Shown here piece after piece: positions 13,650 through 16,771 of a stretch of 16,771 bases of DNA. This DNA is from Candidatus Beckwithbacteria bacterium (GTDB taxonomy: Bacteria > Patescibacteriota > Microgenomatia > UBA1400 > UBA1449). Position 1 is the first letter of the stretch; each line of letters opens with the position of its first letter. Both the position numbers and the translations under genes were made by a program. Where the stretch lies: the NCBI GenBank assembly GCA_012798485.1, contig JAAZND010000030.1:1-16771 (forward strand). The letters are read 5' to 3'. The notes under the pieces were generated by a model, which was not told the origin of the DNA, ran no database searches, and worked only from the letters and a program-made list of their open reading frames with translations.

Positions 13650-15962
13650 TTACTTTGCTTTTGCTTTCTCTTCTTTGATTTTTTGTTCAGCTTTATAAAT
13701 AATAACTCTTGTTTTATCAAGCATATCAGGACTTACGGAAACACTTGTAGCTCCCCAGCGGCAGAGTTTTTCGCTTATGTCAGGATAGATAGATGGAGCT
13801 TGTCCGCAAATAGAACAGGCTATTTTGTATTTTTTAGCTGTTCGACAAATATGTTCAAGTGACATTAAAACCCCAAGATCATGGACGTCAGAAATATGGG
13901 CGACATGTTCGTTATCTCGATCAACACCCAAAATAAGCATGGTTAAATCATTTGATCCGATAGAAATTCCGTCTATACCCACATTGATAAAATTATCAAG
14001 TTGTAGAACATTATTAGGAATTTCTACCATCATAAATAGTTTAAAATTGGGAGTTCTCTTTAGTCCATGGTCATACATGATTTTTTTGATATCTTTTAAC
14101 TCTTGGACTGTTCTGACAAAAGGAACCATGACATGAAGATTTTTCCAGGCAAATTTTTCTCTTACCATTTTGATCGCATCAATCTCCATTTTGAAAACTT
14201 CTCCATCTTGGAGATAACGATCGCATCCTCGATAACCAATCATTGGATTTGCTTCTTCTGGTTCATATTTTTCTCCACCAACTAAACTACGATATTCATT
14301 GGTTTTAAAATCAGTAAAACGGTAAATAATTGGTCTTGGATAAAAAGCTCGACAAAATTCTTCCAAACCTTCAGCTAGTTTGGTGATAAAGAATTTTTGT
14401 CTACCTTGTCTTATCAACTCTTGTGGATGAATCCCAATATATTCTGAAATAATAAATTCAGCTCTTAAGAGCCCAACTCCATCTACATATTGTCTAGCAG
14501 TATCAAAGGCTAGTTCTGGTTCTCCAAGATTGACATAGACTTTCATTTTGGTTTTGAGCTCTGTGATATTTTTTATTCCTCTTGGCAAAGGCATTTTTTC
14601 AATCTTAGTATCGATTTCACCAGCGTAAACATTACCTTTGTTAGCATCAACAGTATAAGTTTTGCCCATTTTCATTATTTTCGTTGCCTTACTACCTCCT
14701 ACAATACAAGGCACTCCCAGTTCTCGGCTGACAATAGCAGCATGAGAAGTCTGCCCACCTTCGTCAGTGACAATAGCACAAGCCCTTTTCATAGCTGGAA
14801 CATAATCTGGTGTAGTCATTTCAGCAACCAAGATATCTCCTTCTTTGACTTTATCAATTTCTTCTGGAGATTTTAAAACTTTGGCTTTGCCGGTAGCTAC
14901 TCCTGGACTGGCAGCAGCACCAGAAAATAAAGGTTTTTTGCTGGTTTCGGTGACAACCACGGTTTCTGTAGAATCAATTTTTTCTGCTACTGCATCTTGC
15001 GTAGTGATTGGTCGAGTTTGGACAATGTAAATTTTGCCTTTTTCATAAGCCCATTCCACATCTTGTGGCCATTTATAATGATCCTGTAATTGCTGTCCAT
15101 ATTGAGCAACTTTTAAAATAACATTATCTGAAACTTTTTGTTTGCCAACCAAAGATTTTGGCACTGGTCTTTCTTTAGTAATACCATTAATTTTAGTAAG
15201 TTGAGTTTTTTGTTCTGAGATTTCTTTTTTAATAATTCTCCAAATTCTGCGGTCTACTTCAAAATGATCTGGAGTGGCAGAACCTTGAACAATCATTTCT
15301 CCTAAACCGAAAATTGATTCAACCACAATAGTGGTTTTATCATTATTAACAGGGTTAAGAGTAAACATAACACCGCTGACTTCACTTTGAACCATTTTTT
15401 GGACAGGCACAGCAATTCCCACTTTGAAGTGATCAAAACCTTTTTCGACACGATAAAAAATAGCTCTAGATTCAAAAAGTGATGCCCAGCATTTTTGGAC
15501 ATGTTTGACCACATCTTTTGTTCCTTTAATATTAAGATAAGTAGCTTGTTGTCCAGCAAAAGAAGCATCAGGTAGATCTTCAGCGGTTGCGCTGGATCTT
15601 ACAGCCACCAAAGTGTCATCTTTTTCCGGCATTTTGGCATAAGCTTTTTCGATTTCTTCTCTTAGATCTTCGGGTATTTCTGCTTTTAAAATTAAATCTT
15701 GAACTTTATCTCTGGCAGCATTTAAAATTCTAGCATTATTAACATTTAATCCTTCTAAAATAGCTCTGATTTCGCCACGAAGATTGTTATGATCTAAAAA
15801 ATAAAAATAAGCAGGAGAAGTAACGCAAAAACCTTGAGGGACTGGAATTCCAGCTTTGGTCATTTCGCCTAAGTTTGCACCTTTACCTCCAACTAAAGGA
15901 ATAGAATCATGATCAACATCCTTAAACCAAACAACGTTGGGTTGAGCTTTGTATTTTATCAT
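13650..15962 (-). CDS. ppsA: Phosphoenolpyruvate synthase
   Basis: 770 aa from the ATG at 15962, close to the usual length of about 790. An upstream TTG (15992) adds only ten unlike residues. It converts pyruvate, ATP and water to phosphoenolpyruvate, AMP and phosphate in the cytoplasm, for gluconeogenesis. Domains in order: N-terminal ATP-grasp (about 20-320) with LVGGKGANLGEM, VAVRSSATAEDLPDASFAGQ and GVMFTLNPV; then the swivelling phosphohistidine domain (about 345-455) with GGQTSHAAI, catalytic H407; then the C-terminal PEP/pyruvate barrel (about 470-755) with GVGLLRAEF, ANPMIGYRG, MVPFVRT, GSNDLT and C719 of CSICGQAPS. All key residues are present, so it should be active. No pyruvate-phosphate dikinase features are needed to explain it. 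It appears metabolically unrelated to its surface-protein neighbours and has its own hairpin downstream. Confidence 0.95.
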   Translation of the reverse strand: MIKYKAQPNVVWFKDVDHDSIPLVGGKGANLGEMTKAGIPVPQGFCVTSPAYFYFLDHNNLRGEIRAILEGLNVNNARILNAARDKVQDLILKAEIPEDLREEIEKAYAKMPEKDDTLVAVRSSATAEDLPDASFAGQQATYLNIKGTKDVVKHVQKCWASLFESRAIFYRVEKGFDHFKVGIAVPVQKMVQSEVSGVMFTLNPVNNDKTTIVVESIFGLGEMIVQGSATPDHFEVDRRIWRIIKKEISEQKTQLTKINGITKERPVPKSLVGKQKVSDNVILKVAQYGQQLQDHYKWPQDVEWAYEKGKIYIVQTRPITTQDAVAEKIDSTETVVVTETSKKPLFSGAAASPGVATGKAKVLKSPEEIDKVKEGDILVAEMTTPDYVPAMKRACAIVTDEGGQTSHAAIVSRELGVPCIVGGSKATKIMKMGKTYTVDANKGNVYAGEIDTKIEKMPLPRGIKNITELKTKMKVYVNLGEPELAFDTARQYVDGVGLLRAEFIISEYIGIHPQELIRQGRQKFFITKLAEGLEEFCRAFYPRPIIYRFTDFKTNEYRSLVGGEKYEPEEANPMIGYRGCDRYLQDGEVFKMEIDAIKMVREKFAWKNLHVMVPFVRTVQELKDIKKIMYDHGLKRTPNFKLFMMVEIPNNVLQLDNFINVGIDGISIGSNDLTMLILGVDRDNEHVAHISDVHDLGVLMSLEHICRTAKKYKIACSICGQAPSIYPDISEKLCRWGATSVSVSPDMLDKTRVIIYKAEQKIKEEKAKAK

Positions 15963-16056
15963 GGGCAGTTTCAACAAATTTTCAAGTTCCAATCCCTAAT
16001 ATTGAAATTGAAAACTGTTTATGAATTAATATTGTTTTAAATTTAAAAACATTCCT

Positions 16057-16296
16057 TTAATCATGATAAATTAAAAAAAACAGCAATGCAAGAGCCAACA
16101 AACCTAAAAAAAGATATTCTAGAAGGATCTTTTTTGTTAACCTTTTTATTTTTAGATGTTCTCCTATTCCCCATAAAATAAAATTGCTAACCAAAATAAT
16201 CGCGGAAGCTAATCTGATAATTTTAGACTCTGAAGCAAGAAGATAAGTTAGGCTCGAGAAAAAAGTGATGATCAGGTAGATTAAGAAATATTTCAT
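16057..16296 (-). CDS. Small three-TM membrane protein
   Basis: 79 aa, nearly all hydrophobic: TM segments at about 1-20, 27-45 and 60-77, with a basic loop (KIKRLTKK) between the second and third. No family is recognised. It starts 3 nt after the stop of the CAP-domain gene, so the two are almost certainly co-transcribed and perhaps translationally coupled. It could stabilise or localise the CAP protein's membrane part, but that is inference from position. Confidence 0.65.
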   Translation of the reverse strand: MKYFLIYLIITFFSSLTYLLASESKIIRLASAIILVSNFILWGIGEHLKIKRLTKKILLEYLFLGLLALALLFFLIYHD

Positions 16297-16299
16297 AAC

Positions 16300-16771
16300 T
16301 TAAATAATATTTCCATCGCTGGTTAAAATAATTAAAATACCAAAAGTAATCAGAAAAATAAGATGGCCCCAGATTTGTCTTTTTCTTGGCTTCGGTTTTT
16401 TCAAAATATAATAGCTAAAAAGATTGATGAAAATAGTGATAGTAAAACCCAGAAAAACTGACATAGCAATTACTTTGGTTAAGAAAAATTTATCATTAAC
16501 AATTTTTTCCCATGGGATTTTGGAGGCTTGTAAAAGTTCAGTGGTTTTAAATTCAACATTATCTCTTGTTTGCTCTACCGCATATTGTTCACCTGGAGTA
16601 AATTCAGTGCCAAACATTTGAACAATTAAAATAGTTTCTTCACCTTTGAAATCTCCCATGACAACAGCGATTCCGATATCCTGATAATTGGAATTTAAAA
16701 TGTTAGCTTTATGATTTGGAGAGTTCATCCAAGCTGCGACCAGATCTTTAGCATTATCAAAATCCTTGGCA
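16300..16771 (-). CDS. CAP/SCP-domain protein with two C-terminal TM segments, 5' end outside window
   Basis: The frame is open to the window edge, giving 156 visible residues; an internal ATG at 16728 is not the true start. The visible part opens with the end of a CAP (SCP/PR1-like) domain: KDLVAAWMNSPNHKANIL, with the family's W-x-x-S-P-x-H-x-x-N-I-L motif, then IGIAVVMGDFKGEETILIVQMFG. After a linker come two TM helices (about 98-122 and 132-150 of the visible part) separated by KKPKPRKRQ, a basic and therefore cytoplasmic loop. Bacterial CAP proteins are usually secreted, with unknown enzymatic role; anchoring by a C-terminal TM pair is less usual. A signal peptide would be expected in the missing part. 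The next gene, a small membrane protein, begins 3 nt after its stop. Confidence 0.85.
   Translation of the reverse strand, partial: AKDFDNAKDLVAAWMNSPNHKANILNSNYQDIGIAVVMGDFKGEETILIVQMFGTEFTPGEQYAVEQTRDNVEFKTTELLQASKIPWEKIVNDKFFLTKVIAMSVFLGFTITIFINLFSYYILKKPKPRKRQIWGHLIFLITFGILIILTSDGNII

Noticed and set aside
13626..13862. 78-aa + strand frame rich in Phe and Cys
   Set aside because: It lies opposite the conserved C-terminal end of ppsA and starts in the hairpin.
15963..15992. Ten-residue extension of PpsA from a TTG
   Set aside because: The residues do not resemble the family N-terminus, and the ATG at 15962 gives a normal length.
1332..16771. Recoding of TGA as glycine or tryptophan, as in some Patescibacteria
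   Set aside because: All genes are full length with the standard code and none needs a TGA read-through.

Overview
This is a low-GC, densely packed bacterial window. Its secreted and membrane-anchored surface proteins resemble those of Candidate Phyla Radiation (Patescibacteria, Microgenomates-like) genomes: cohesin and dockerin domains without enzymes, DUF2723 membrane glycosyltransferases, a DUF5752-like protein and a membrane-anchored CAP-domain protein. The lineage is an inference; no rRNA or other marker is present. All genes read cleanly with the standard code. Almost no start has a recognisable Shine-Dalgarno sequence.

Left edge (1-1331): the C-terminal end of an IS200/IS605-type transposase on the + strand, followed by a hairpin that fits an IS right end. 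Next come a - strand gene with two DUF5752-like repeats and about 550 bases of poorly explained sequence. That stretch holds a weak 80-aa ORF, a 20-bp imperfect inverted repeat, and an open reading frame whose stop overlaps the next start (ATGA).

Middle left (1332-5803, + strand): two tandem DUF2723-type GT-C membrane proteins with C-terminal TPR-like regions. The second keeps the family motif in its first loop; the first has lost it.

Middle to right (5805-13578, - strand): seven genes read leftward toward the DUF2723 pair, all for surface or membrane proteins. In order of transcription they are an unknown anchored protein, a DUF916-like protein, a secreted dockerin protein, a coiled-coil/TM/extracytoplasmic protein, a small anchored cohesin, a cohesin with a Thr/Pro linker and C-terminal TM anchor, and a beta-propeller-like lipoprotein. 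The last four are almost contiguous (overlap of 1 nt, gaps of 9 and 12 nt) and look like one operon. Having matching cohesins and a dockerin at one locus, with no glycoside hydrolase, suggests a non-cellulosomal calcium-dependent surface assembly. The nearby glycosyltransferases could modify its Thr/Pro-rich linker.

Right edge (13650-16771, - strand): a full-length phosphoenolpyruvate synthase (PpsA), separated from the surface genes by a perfect 14-bp hairpin; a small three-TM protein; and a CAP/SCP-domain protein with two C-terminal TM segments that runs off the window.
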